Virus record (IMG/VR): IMGVR_UViG_3300031773_000009
Coordinates: 1-37,908 of that record
DNA: 37,908 nucleotides
Source: a virus
Reading direction: 5' to 3' (one strand)
Numbering within the stretch: position 1 is the first letter of the stretch; each line of letters starts with the position of its first letter. Positions 17,787 through 24,835 of the stretch are shown piece after piece. The notes beneath the pieces were generated by a model. It was not told where the DNA came from and searched no databases. It saw only the letters and a program-made list of their open reading frames with translations. A program made the position numbers and the translations under genes.

Positions 17787-18580
17787 AAACTTTACCTGTA
17801 CAATTGCCAGAAGTAACTCAATTGATTAAAGAATATTTTAAAGAACATTATAATCACAATTATATTTGTAGATATAAAAAAGAATTAATTGAAGAATTTA
17901 TAAAAGATTTTATACCTTGGTTAAATAAAGGTCATTTAAAATTTAAAGGTTTAGAAGATTTTAAAAATGTTTATATAACAAATGGTGTTACCGAGTTTAT
18001 TCAAATTGCAATGGTTGAACATAGTTTAAGACCTATATGTGTTGAGGACGATTATCAAGCATTTAGTGCTAATGCTTCAGCTTATATTCGTTCAGGTATT
18101 AAATTAAATAATAAAATAAATGTAATTACTTTGCCCTTTTGTAAAACGGCAGACATACATCCTAAAACCTGTGAGATATTAGACACCCCTTGTTGGGTTG
18201 ATTTAGCTTGGGCAGGTAATAGTGGCATTAAAGAAACTTTTGATTTAAGTAAAGCTGAGTATGCGTCATTTAGTTTTAGTAAATGTTTTGGTGTGCAATA
18301 TCATAGAATAGGAATTTGTTTTTCTAAAAAACCTATAAAAATTATGGAATTACAAAAAGGATTTGAGTATGTTAATATAGTAGGTGTGGAATTAATGAAG
18401 TATATGATGAACAAAATATCACCTTCATATTTGTACGATAAATATAAGGATATAGCGCATAAAATTTGTGCTGATAACAATTTACAACCTACCAAAAACT
18501 TATGGATAGGTTTAGAAGATGGTAAAAGAAAACCACTAATAGAATACTGGATGAAATATTTAAATGAGAACAGCAAATAA
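17765..18580 (+). CDS. Reduced class I/II PLP aminotransferase-like protein, 271 aa
   Basis: Fold type I features are visible: NVYITNGVTEFIQIAM (68-83) for the small-residue phosphate loop, CWVDLAWAG (143-151) with Asp146 in the place of the Asp that binds the pyridine nitrogen, and SFSFSKCFGVQYHRIG (168-183) with Lys173 as the likely Schiff-base lysine and Arg181 downstream, the S-x-S-K-x7-R-x-G pattern. The protein is about 120 residues shorter than typical members, with both the N-terminal arm and the C-terminal domain reduced. A strong ribosome site (GAGGAGG) precedes the ATG, inside the end of the class III aminotransferase gene. Confidence 0.72.
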   Translation: MYHNGYVETLPVQLPEVTQLIKEYFKEHYNHNYICRYKKELIEEFIKDFIPWLNKGHLKFKGLEDFKNVYITNGVTEFIQIAMVEHSLRPICVEDDYQAFSANASAYIRSGIKLNNKINVITLPFCKTADIHPKTCEILDTPCWVDLAWAGNSGIKETFDLSKAEYASFSFSKCFGVQYHRIGICFSKKPIKIMELQKGFEYVNIVGVELMKYMMNKISPSYLYDKYKDIAHKICADNNLQPTKNLWIGLEDGKRKPLIEYWMKYLNENSK

Positions 18581-19331
18581 AGAATTTTTTGACTATACAA
18601 AAAGCCTTCCCTTCAAAGATATAACTCATTTTTGGGATATACCTTATAAGCAAATATTAGAAGAAGTAAAACTAGTTGATGAAAAACATTGGAGTAGACC
18701 TTTTAATGTTGATAATAATAAGGTAAAGGAATTAGGACTAGACGATAAATCAAGTCTTAATCATTATCCTGGATGGGATGGAAAGTTAATAGAAGCACAC
18801 GGTTGGAAAACTTTATGTATGCTAAATGAAACAGGAGATAGTACGGATCAAATTTATAATTTTCCACCTGTATTTAATACAGCAAATGATTATAAAAAAG
18901 GTTTAAAAGATTTTAAAGTTGAAAGATACTGGACAAATGCTGCTGAATTTTGTCCTACACTAGTTAAATTTTTTAAAGAAGTAGTATCAAAGTATATGCA
19001 ATTTGTTCAAATATCTGTAACCAGATTAGATGGTGGTGGAGTTATTACTGAACACAATGATATACCAATTGATAGTAGAAATCTATTAGAAAGTAAACAT
19101 ATGCATATGTATGATATGCTGAATACTTTTAACCTATGTTTAAATCACGTTGATGGTTGTTATGGGGTATTTGATAATAAGGTTATACCTGCTTATGAGG
19201 GTTGTTTAAGATGGACAAATATAGGTAAGCAACATTGGGTATTAAATATGAATAGACAGCCACAATATCAAATTATATGGAATGGAATTTATAAAAAAAG
19301 TTTTAGACGACTTGTAGAGGAGAATAAATAG
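18564..19331 (+). CDS. Aspartyl/asparaginyl hydroxylase-like dioxygenase, 255 aa
   Basis: The C-terminal half has the cupin dioxygenase pattern: GGGVITEHNDIP (157-168) with His164-x-Asp166, then NTFNLCLNHVDGCYGVF (187-203), and GKQHWVLNMNRQPQYQIIW (221-239) with His224 as the second ligand and Arg231 in the arginine position. The N-terminal 120 residues are unassigned, with Trp-rich segments (HYPGWDGK, HGWKTLC). It is the fourth dioxygenase-like gene of the cassette and not closely similar to the tandem pair. It overlaps the aminotransferase-like gene by 17 bases. Confidence 0.65.
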   Translation: MRTANKEFFDYTKSLPFKDITHFWDIPYKQILEEVKLVDEKHWSRPFNVDNNKVKELGLDDKSSLNHYPGWDGKLIEAHGWKTLCMLNETGDSTDQIYNFPPVFNTANDYKKGLKDFKVERYWTNAAEFCPTLVKFFKEVVSKYMQFVQISVTRLDGGGVITEHNDIPIDSRNLLESKHMHMYDMLNTFNLCLNHVDGCYGVFDNKVIPAYEGCLRWTNIGKQHWVLNMNRQPQYQIIWNGIYKKSFRRLVEENK

Positions 19332-19335
19332 TAGT

Positions 19336-20034
19336 ATGGCGATTATAGACAAACACAAAGGTGTAAAAATAGACAAAGCATTTTCAGATAGACACGTGGA
19401 GATGTTTGCTTTCTTTGATAAGCACGGTATAGATGTTGAAGTTAATGATAACTTCAAAGATTTTCAACATTTTTTAACTCATTTAACAGCAGACAATTAT
19501 CCTTATAGATATGATGAATTTTTTAATGCAAGTAATTTAGTTGGCAATGATACTGCTTATGCATTATATTTAAAGAAAGATGATAAAATTATAGCTACAT
19601 ATGCTGCTAAAGAATTAGAGTTTTCATCTTTTTTTGGTGATATTAGAGAATTTGCAGGTGGACGTTTTGATAAAGTTACAGAAGATTTAAATGAAAATAG
19701 TTTTAGCAAATTAGGGACTTGTATGTATAGTTCTTGTCAATGGGTAGATACAGAATATAGAGGCAAACGTTTTGGTATGATATTAGACCATTTAAAGAAA
19801 AATATATGTTTTGATATTTTTGAAGCTGATATGAATTATGCAATTCATAAAGAACAATTTGCTGATTATCATATAAAAGGATTGCATTATGATGAAAGTA
19901 AATGGTTAGCAACTGTAGAAAAAGGTGATGTAGGTGGTGCAGGTGAAAAGAAAGATAAAGTTTACCATTTAACTTGGGTTACAAAAGAATCTTGGGCGAA
20001 TAAATTAAATGATGTTAGAAAGTTATATATTTAA
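19336..20034 (+). CDS. GNAT-like acetyltransferase, 232 aa
   Basis: CQWVDTEYRGKRFGMILDHL (134-153) is a good acetyl-CoA-binding motif A (V-x-x-x-x-R-G-x-x-x-G). The region before it (ALYLKKDDKIIATYAAKELE, 76-95) fits the strands beta2-beta3 with a short turn, and HKEQFADYHIKGLHYDESKW (171-190) fits the end region. The N-terminal about 60 residues are extra and helical. It would transfer an acetyl or acyl group from CoA to an amine, for instance on an amino sugar made by the aminotransferases; that link is inference. It follows the previous gene by four bases and overlaps the next by 26. Confidence 0.62.
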   Translation: MAIIDKHKGVKIDKAFSDRHVEMFAFFDKHGIDVEVNDNFKDFQHFLTHLTADNYPYRYDEFFNASNLVGNDTAYALYLKKDDKIIATYAAKELEFSSFFGDIREFAGGRFDKVTEDLNENSFSKLGTCMYSSCQWVDTEYRGKRFGMILDHLKKNICFDIFEADMNYAIHKEQFADYHIKGLHYDESKWLATVEKGDVGGAGEKKDKVYHLTWVTKESWANKLNDVRKLYI

Positions 20035-20566
20035 ACCATCAGAATTACCACAACAATATCGTATTCAAATTAACGACATTATAAAAGATGTTGTTGAAAG
20101 TAAAACAGACCAATACTGGAAAAATTATACAAAGTTTAATCTTGATGAGCAAACTGCTATATCTATAAATTGTGATGGAGATGATGTAAAGGTTATATCA
20201 TCAATATATCATAGAAATTTTTATGGAAAAGATGTCTATAGATTAATGAATAGGAGTTTGTATTCTAAAGATTATAGAGAAACTGGTGGTTCTAAAATGA
20301 GAAATGGTGAACATACTGCCCACCCAATGATAGCACAACAGATAAATTTTGTTGAAGACCTTAAACCTAAATTCTATTTCATAAGCAGACAAAGAACAAA
20401 TACTAGATGGTTAAAGTATTATTTTGATACTTTTAATAAGGAGTATAATAGGAATTTGGTTGTTAGCGACCAGCAGTATTGGGTTTGTGATGGTAGTAAA
20501 GAGGGTTGCTTACAGACAATTATCTACCCAAAAGATATGGAAGTACCTTTGAAATCTTATAAATAG
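20009..20566 (+). CDS. Unknown protein at the end of the accessory cassette, 185 aa
   Basis: I do not recognise this family. The protein is mixed alpha/beta and soluble, with Tyr/Arg-rich stretches (KVISSIYHRNFYGKDVYRLM, about 61-80; FYFISRQRTNTRWLKYYFDT, about 121-140). It ends with a Cys/Gly/Trp-containing segment (QQYWVCDGSKEGCLQTI). Two adjacent ATG codons (20009, 20012) could start it; both lie within the preceding GNAT-like gene. The pairing with that gene and the RQRTNTR/WLKYYFDTFN pattern would be compatible with a second, divergent acyltransferase half, but this is not demonstrated. A late-promoter-like octamer lies at its very end. Confidence 0.55.
   Translation: MMLESYIFKPSELPQQYRIQINDIIKDVVESKTDQYWKNYTKFNLDEQTAISINCDGDDVKVISSIYHRNFYGKDVYRLMNRSLYSKDYRETGGSKMRNGEHTAHPMIAQQINFVEDLKPKFYFISRQRTNTRWLKYYFDTFNKEYNRNLVVSDQQYWVCDGSKEGCLQTIIYPKDMEVPLKSYK
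20558..20565 (+). promoter_or_regulatory. T4-type late promoter octamer TATAAATA
   Basis: Exact TATAAATA overlapping the last codons of the preceding gene, 31 bases before the start at 20597. It marks the return from the enzyme cassette to virion genes. Confidence 0.5.
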
Positions 20567-20596
20567 TATTATGAATAAATTAAATGGAGATATTGT

Positions 20597-20800
20597 ATGA
20601 TAACAATTGACGGAAAAGAGTATGATGAACAAAAGTTTAGTCCTGAATTACAAAATTACATAGCAGTAAGACAAGAAATTCAAGTAAGCAAGACTAGACA
20701 TTTAATTGAGATTGAAAAAATAGATGTTTTAACCAAGCATTATAACGAAAAAATAGTCAAGTTGATTAAAAAAGAAGTACCAGAATCCGAGAAAAAATAA
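20597..20800 (+). CDS. Small DUF6447-like phage protein, 67 aa
   Basis: MITIDGKEYDEQKFSPELQ is the opening typical of short phage proteins of the DUF6447 type (V-T-I-D-G-K-x-Y). The rest is a single long charged helix (residues about 20-60, VRQEIQVSKTRHLIEIEKID), probably a coiled coil. Such proteins occur among fibre and baseplate genes of many T4-like marine phages; no role is established. A ribosome site (GGAGATATTGT) precedes the ATG, and an exact TATAAATA octamer lies 31 bases upstream. The gene abuts the next start directly. Confidence 0.7.
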   Translation: MITIDGKEYDEQKFSPELQNYIAVRQEIQVSKTRHLIEIEKIDVLTKHYNEKIVKLIKKEVPESEKK

Positions 20801-21136
20801 ATGGCAGCTATAGCTAACCTAACGATAGACCAAGGCGCAACCTTTACTTCCGACGTAACTGTAAAGGACGCTAATGCTCAACCGTTTGACCTAACTGGTT
20901 ATACGGCACAAGCTAAGATGGCAAAGGGCTTTGCTTCCACACGAACAAGGACGACAATCACCACTACATTACCAAGTAATCCTGCTACAGGCACGGTTAC
21001 CTTATCATTAACGTCTGCTCAAACAGCAGCTCTTGACGCTGAAAGATATGTTTACGACCTTGAAATAACAAAGGGTTCAGAAGTAACCCGAGTTATTGAA
21101 GGATTAATTACTGTAAGACCTCAAGTTACTACTTAA
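20801..21136 (+). CDS. Small beta-rich virion protein (BppU/baseplate N-domain-like), 111 aa
   Basis: The sequence is an all-beta domain: NLTIDQGATFTSDVTVKDAN, then FDLTGYTAQAKM, a Thr-rich strand, GTVTLSLTSAQTAALDA, and RYVYDLEITKGSEVTRVIEG. This pattern of an Ig-like sandwich is common in phage proteins annotated near baseplate/receptor-binding proteins (BppU N-terminal domain-like). The base composition is distinct: it uses many C-ending codons (GAC, ACC, TCC, AAC, ACG) that are rare in its neighbours, suggesting a more recent acquisition. It starts immediately after the preceding stop. Confidence 0.65.
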   Translation: MAAIANLTIDQGATFTSDVTVKDANAQPFDLTGYTAQAKMAKGFASTRTRTTITTTLPSNPATGTVTLSLTSAQTAALDAERYVYDLEITKGSEVTRVIEGLITVRPQVTT

Positions 21137-21152
21137 ATCAACTTCTCTTTGT

Positions 21153-21160
21153 TATAAATA
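21153..21160 (+). promoter_or_regulatory. T4-type late promoter octamer TATAAATA
   Basis: Exact TATAAATA in the 44-base gap before the gene at 21181, 20 bases upstream of its ATG, followed by a strong ribosome site (GGGAGAGAGA). In T4-like phages this octamer is recognised by gp55-type sigma with gp33 and the sliding clamp. Confidence 0.65.
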
Positions 21161-21180
21161 TAAGATAAAAGGGAGAGAGA

Positions 21181-21429
21181 ATGCCTGATATTACAGCAAA
21201 AATAAACGTAAATACACAATCTGGTCCACAAGCCGTTTCGGTAACTTTACCATCAGGTCAGGCCGCTCAAAACACCCAATTAAAATTAGCTTTATTAGGA
21301 GATGTTGATACTACAACTTTAGAAGATGGTTCAATGATTCAATATAGAGCAAGCGATGGCAAATTTGTAACACGAACAGAAATAGTTACAACAACAGGTA
21401 CACTATTATTTAACTGTGGGAGTTTTTAA
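21181..21429 (+). CDS. Small virion-associated protein, 82 aa
   Basis: A short protein beginning MPDITAKINVNTQSGPQAVS with a strong Shine-Dalgarno and a late-promoter octamer just upstream. The C-terminal half (LEDGSMIQYRASDGKFVTRT) matches the short motif D-G-x-x-x-x-Y-x-x-x-x-x-K-F-V that occurs in phage fibre N-terminal regions. It probably caps or attaches a fibre. It precedes the tropism-determinant-like fibre gene by 10 bases. Function otherwise unknown. Confidence 0.6.
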   Translation: MPDITAKINVNTQSGPQAVSVTLPSGQAAQNTQLKLALLGDVDTTTLEDGSMIQYRASDGKFVTRTEIVTTTGTLLFNCGSF

Positions 21430-21439
21430 AAAATAGCAT

Positions 21440-23155
21440 ATGGCAACAGTAATACAGATAAAAAGAAGTTCAGCAACATCAGCACCAGCAACATTAAAAT
21501 TAGGTGAATTAGCATATACTTATGGAACAGGTTCTCAAGCAAACCTAGGAGATAGAATCTTTATAGGGGAAGGTGGAGTTGACGGTAACGGTGACGCAAA
21601 TAATATTTCAGTAATTGGAGGTCAGTATTTTACAGATATGTTAGACCACGTTGCTGGTACATTAACAGCAAGTGGTGCTGTTTTAGTAGATTCAAATAAA
21701 GCAATAGACGAATTCATTGTAGGTAATAATGCGAGTGCAGGCGGACAAGTAAAATTTAATGAAGCAACAAATAACGGTTCATCATTTATAGGTCTTAAAG
21801 CACCTAACAACGTAACTACAACAACAACATTTACATTACCAGACGGAGATGGTTCTGCTGGTCAGTTTATGAAAACTGACGGTGGTGGAAATTTATCTTT
21901 CTCAACTGTTAATCAATTTATAGATTTAGCAGGTGATACTGGAACAGATACTTACAATACTGCTGAAACATTAACTTTTGCAGGTGGTTCAGGAATGAAT
22001 ACAGTTGTAACTGATAACAATGTAGAAATTCAAGCAACAGCATTAACAAATGCTAACTTATCTGGTACTGCCGCTATTTCAAATGCTAATTTAGAAAATC
22101 CAGCAACAACATTAGGATCATCTACATTAACTTTAGGTGCAACAGAAACAGATTTAGCAGGATTAACTTCTTTAGTAATTGATGACATTACAATTAACGG
22201 TCAAGCAATTACAACAACAGCTGCTAATAAAGATATTCATATGACGCCACACGGAACAGGTACAATTATAGTACCAAGTGGTTATGAAGATAGAGCAGGA
22301 TTTCAAAATCAATCACTTGCTAACAAAGCATACGTTGACCAAGTTGCTCAAGGGTTAGATACTAAACCATCTTGTAGAGTTGGTACAACTGCTGACTTAT
22401 CAGCAACTTATAACAACGGTACTGCTGGTGTTGGTGCAACTTTAACTGCTACATCAAACGGTGCATTATCACTTGATGGAATAACAACAAGTGTTGCAGA
22501 TAGAGTTTTAGTTAAAAATCAAACTACTGCTTCTGAAAACGGTATATACGTAGTTACAACTGTTGGTGATGGATCAACTGCTTTTGTATTAACAAGAGCA
22601 ACTCCAGAAGACCAACCAGCAGAATTATCTGGTGGTGCTTTCGTATTCGTTGAAGAAGGAAGTTTAAATGCAAATAACGGTTATACATTTACACACACAG
22701 GTGCTCCAACATTTGGAACAACTGATTTAGATGTAGCACAATTTTCTGGTGCAGGTCAAATTACTGCAGGTGCAGGATTAGTTAAAGACGGTAATACAAT
22801 AGATACAAATCCTGACAATAGTTCAATTGAAGTTGCAGGTGACCAATTAAGAGTTAAAGCATTAGGTATACAAGATTCTATGATTGCAAACAATACAATC
22901 ACAACTTCAAAAATATCTAATCCTGTAATATATTTTAAAGATGAAACTTCAACACAAGGTCAAGTATCTTTAGAAGGAACTTTAGAATTTATGGCAGGTG
23001 AGGGAATCAATACTATTGCAAATGGAAATAAATTACAAATTGTTGGTGAATTAGCAAGTACATCAAACATTGGTGTTGCTTCTTTTTCTTCTGACAACTT
23101 TACAGTTACATCAGGTGATGTGGAAGTTTCAATAGTTGACGGAGGAACTTTCTAA
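21440..23155 (+). CDS. Tail fibre with tropism-determinant-like N-terminus, 571 aa
   Basis: MATVIQIKRSSATSAPATLK then GELAYTYGTG and DRIFIGEGG is the N-terminal domain found in major tropism determinant-like and hyaluronidase-type phage fibres. A fibre element KLGELA...TLPDGDGSAGQF is present. The C-terminal half has NKAYVDQVAQGLDTKPSCRV (about 297-316), DRVLVKNQTTASENGIYVV (about 354-372) and GAFVFVEEGSLNANNGYTFT (about 400-419), a recurrent module in T4-like marine phage fibres. Thus it is a trimeric-type fibre of modular build. It ends in an ATG overlap with the next small gene. Confidence 0.8.
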   Translation: MATVIQIKRSSATSAPATLKLGELAYTYGTGSQANLGDRIFIGEGGVDGNGDANNISVIGGQYFTDMLDHVAGTLTASGAVLVDSNKAIDEFIVGNNASAGGQVKFNEATNNGSSFIGLKAPNNVTTTTTFTLPDGDGSAGQFMKTDGGGNLSFSTVNQFIDLAGDTGTDTYNTAETLTFAGGSGMNTVVTDNNVEIQATALTNANLSGTAAISNANLENPATTLGSSTLTLGATETDLAGLTSLVIDDITINGQAITTTAANKDIHMTPHGTGTIIVPSGYEDRAGFQNQSLANKAYVDQVAQGLDTKPSCRVGTTADLSATYNNGTAGVGATLTATSNGALSLDGITTSVADRVLVKNQTTASENGIYVVTTVGDGSTAFVLTRATPEDQPAELSGGAFVFVEEGSLNANNGYTFTHTGAPTFGTTDLDVAQFSGAGQITAGAGLVKDGNTIDTNPDNSSIEVAGDQLRVKALGIQDSMIANNTITTSKISNPVIYFKDETSTQGQVSLEGTLEFMAGEGINTIANGNKLQIVGELASTSNIGVASFSSDNFTVTSGDVEVSIVDGGTF

Positions 23156-23376
23156 TGTTTGGTTGGATCAAAAGATTAATTAATAAAACAGTTAGTTCTT
23201 ACGACCCAGTTAAAACAAAGACTACTGTAGTTACAGTTAAAGATTTAAAATCTAAAACTAAAAAAGAATTAGAGAAAATTGGTAGAAAAATAGGAATTGA
23301 ATTAGATAGACGATTAACAAAATCAAAACTAATTAACAAAATTAAATTTAGAGCTAGAATAAACAGGAAAAAATAA
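23155..23376 (+). CDS. Small basic protein with HeH/SAP-like helix-extended-helix motif, 73 aa
   Basis: After an amphipathic opening (MFGWIKRLINKTVSSYDP) comes DLKSKTKKELEKIGRKIGIE and LDRRLTKSKLINKI, the pattern of a helix-extended loop-helix (HeH/LEM/Rho-N-like) domain, frequent in small phage proteins and able to bind DNA or proteins. It is very basic (many Lys/Arg). It is wedged between two fibre genes with start/stop overlaps at both ends, so it is translated with them; a role in fibre attachment or assembly is as likely as nucleic-acid binding. Confidence 0.65.
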   Translation: MFGWIKRLINKTVSSYDPVKTKTTVVTVKDLKSKTKKELEKIGRKIGIELDRRLTKSKLINKIKFRARINRKK

Positions 23377-23756
23377 TGGCAACAAAAATTAAACCATATC
23401 GTTCAGAAGTAGCAACTCGTATTCCATCAGCAAGTAATATGGATATCGGTGAGTTGGCAATGAATATTCAAGATGGTAAGTTCTATACAAAAACATCTGT
23501 TGGACAAATTAAAGAGTTAGGTGGTGCAGGATCAATTACTTTGCAAGACGTAACTGCTAACGGTTCAATTACAGATAGAACAATCACTATGAACGGTGCA
23601 AATTTTATTTTTGAAGGTAATTTAGAAGACGCTTTTGAAACTACTTTAACAATAGATGAACCAACAGCAGACAATCAATTAAAATTACCTAACGCTTCAG
23701 GTACTCTTGGTACGCAAGATGACGCTTTAGCATATTCTGTAGTATTTGGTTCGTAG
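23376..23756 (+). CDS. Short tail fibre-like protein, 126 aa
   Basis: MATKIKPYRSEVATRIPSAS followed by MDIGELAMNIQDGKFYTKTS is the familiar N-terminal attachment element of phage fibres (G-E-L-A-x-N-x-x-D-G-x-x-Y). The C-terminal half has LPNASGTLGT, also a fibre element. It is short, so it would be a stub or adaptor fibre unless it associates with the longer proteins. It starts in a TAATG overlap with the preceding gene. Confidence 0.7.
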   Translation: MATKIKPYRSEVATRIPSASNMDIGELAMNIQDGKFYTKTSVGQIKELGGAGSITLQDVTANGSITDRTITMNGANFIFEGNLEDAFETTLTIDEPTADNQLKLPNASGTLGTQDDALAYSVVFGS

Positions 23757-23764
23757 GATAAATT

Positions 23765-24136
23765 ATGGCAAGTATATTTAAGAATTCAGGAATAACAGTT
23801 CCAGTAGTAGATGATTCAACAGGTGATATGTACCAAGCTTCTAATACTGAAAAAGCAGTAATTCACGCATTATTCATTTCAAATAGAAGTGAATATAGTA
23901 TAGCAAGAGTTAATGTAAAAGTTACAATAGATGGTGCAAAAAATACAAATACTAATCCAACAAATTTTGTATTTGTTGCTAAAAATTTAGAGGTTCCTGT
24001 GGGTAACACATTGACACTAGATAAACCGATAAATTTAGAAAACAATGATATATTAAGAGTAACTGCTGAACCTTCTCCTGATTCAACTTCTGTTGATGTG
24101 GAGGCGTTTGCTAGTATTTTGGCAATGACAGAATAG
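23765..24136 (+). CDS. Virion structural protein, small beta-sandwich type, 123 aa
   Basis: MASIFKNSGITVPVVDDSTG then strands VIHALFISNRSEYSIARVNV (33-52), VFVAKNLEVPVGNTLTLDKP and NNDILRVTAEPSPDSTSVDV form a plausible jelly-roll or Ig-like fold. This type of protein is frequent in marine T4-like phages next to fibre genes. There is no enzyme motif. A gap of 41 bases with a near-consensus late-promoter octamer separates it from the next gene. Confidence 0.65.
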   Translation: MASIFKNSGITVPVVDDSTGDMYQASNTEKAVIHALFISNRSEYSIARVNVKVTIDGAKNTNTNPTNFVFVAKNLEVPVGNTLTLDKPINLENNDILRVTAEPSPDSTSVDVEAFASILAMTE

Positions 24137-24149
24137 AAAAAATGAGAAA

Positions 24150-24157
24150 AATAAATA
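24150..24157 (+). promoter_or_regulatory. Late-promoter-like octamer AATAAATA (one mismatch)
   Basis: Single-mismatch match to TATAAATA in a 41-base gap, 20 bases before the start at 24178. The spacing matches the exact octamers, but such AT-rich words also arise by chance here. Confidence 0.35.
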
Positions 24158-24177
24158 TTAAAAATTAGAGAGAATCA

Positions 24178-24804
24178 ATGGCTTATTTAGTACCAGGAAC
24201 AACAGGAATAAAATACTTAAAACAATTCAATGGAATAAGACGTACAAAGGAAGGTATGTTATACCTAACTTCTGTAAATCCTAACCAAAGCAATGACGCA
24301 ATTGAAGTATCAAAATATTTTGAAGATGGAAAATCAGATGCTGTTGGAAGAGACCAAACAGATTACGTTGAAGAAAGATTAGAAATGTTAAATGTTCAAT
24401 ATTTCACAGGTGATGGTTCAACTAAAGCATTTACTATCTCAAATCCAGTATTAAACGAAACAAGACTAGCATTATTTTTAGATGGTGTTAAACAACAACC
24501 TTATTCAGACTGGTCTTTATCAAATGGTAATCAGATAAATTTCGTACTAATTCCTAGTGCTAGTGCTAGTATTGTGGTTGGTGTAGTTAAGAGAAGATAC
24601 TACAATAATGACAGCGATAAGTTTCAACAAATTAATTATTCAGACGATACTACAACTAGTTTTCTTATAAATAGTACTAGTGGAGATTTAGTTAAAAGAA
24701 GTAAAAAGGGAGTTACAAGGTCAGCAGAAACAACAGACGACTTTGAAACTTTTGAAAGCACAACGGCAAGTGTAGCTACAACAACATACCAAAGTGCTGT
24801 TTAA
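24178..24804 (+). CDS. Virion structural protein, fibre/baseplate-associated, 208 aa
   Basis: MAYLVPGTTGIKYLKQFNGI then an aligned run of strands: VQYFTGDGSTKAFTISNPVL (about 73-92), RLALFLDGVKQQPYSDWSLS (about 96-115), and INFVLIPSASASIVVGVVKR (about 119-138). The FTGDGSTKAFTI...LFLDGVKQxP..DW pattern is a common beta-rich module of phage tail proteins, often preceding large fibres. The end is Thr/Ser-rich and charged. The gene has a clear ribosome site (GAGAGAATCA). Confidence 0.7.
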   Translation: MAYLVPGTTGIKYLKQFNGIRRTKEGMLYLTSVNPNQSNDAIEVSKYFEDGKSDAVGRDQTDYVEERLEMLNVQYFTGDGSTKAFTISNPVLNETRLALFLDGVKQQPYSDWSLSNGNQINFVLIPSASASIVVGVVKRRYYNNDSDKFQQINYSDDTTTSFLINSTSGDLVKRSKKGVTRSAETTDDFETFESTTASVATTTYQSAV

Positions 24805-24808
24805 AATG

Positions 24809-24816
24809 TATAAATA
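24809..24816 (+). promoter_or_regulatory. T4-type late promoter octamer TATAAATA
   Basis: Exact match in the 31-base gap before the 1550-residue fibre gene, 19 bases upstream of its ATG, with a good ribosome site (GGGAAAAAGAGAG) between. Confidence 0.65.
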
Positions 24817-24835
24817 TTAGGGAAAAAGAGAGAAA

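Noticed and set aside
18301-18600. 99-codon minus-strand frame
   Set aside because: It is antisense to the PLP-enzyme gene, rich in Ile/Leu/Tyr from reversed AT-rich codons, and has no plausible start region.
24666-24673. Exact TATAAATA within the gene at 24178
   Set aside because: It is inside a coding region and not followed by a start codon within 40 bases; taken as a chance match.
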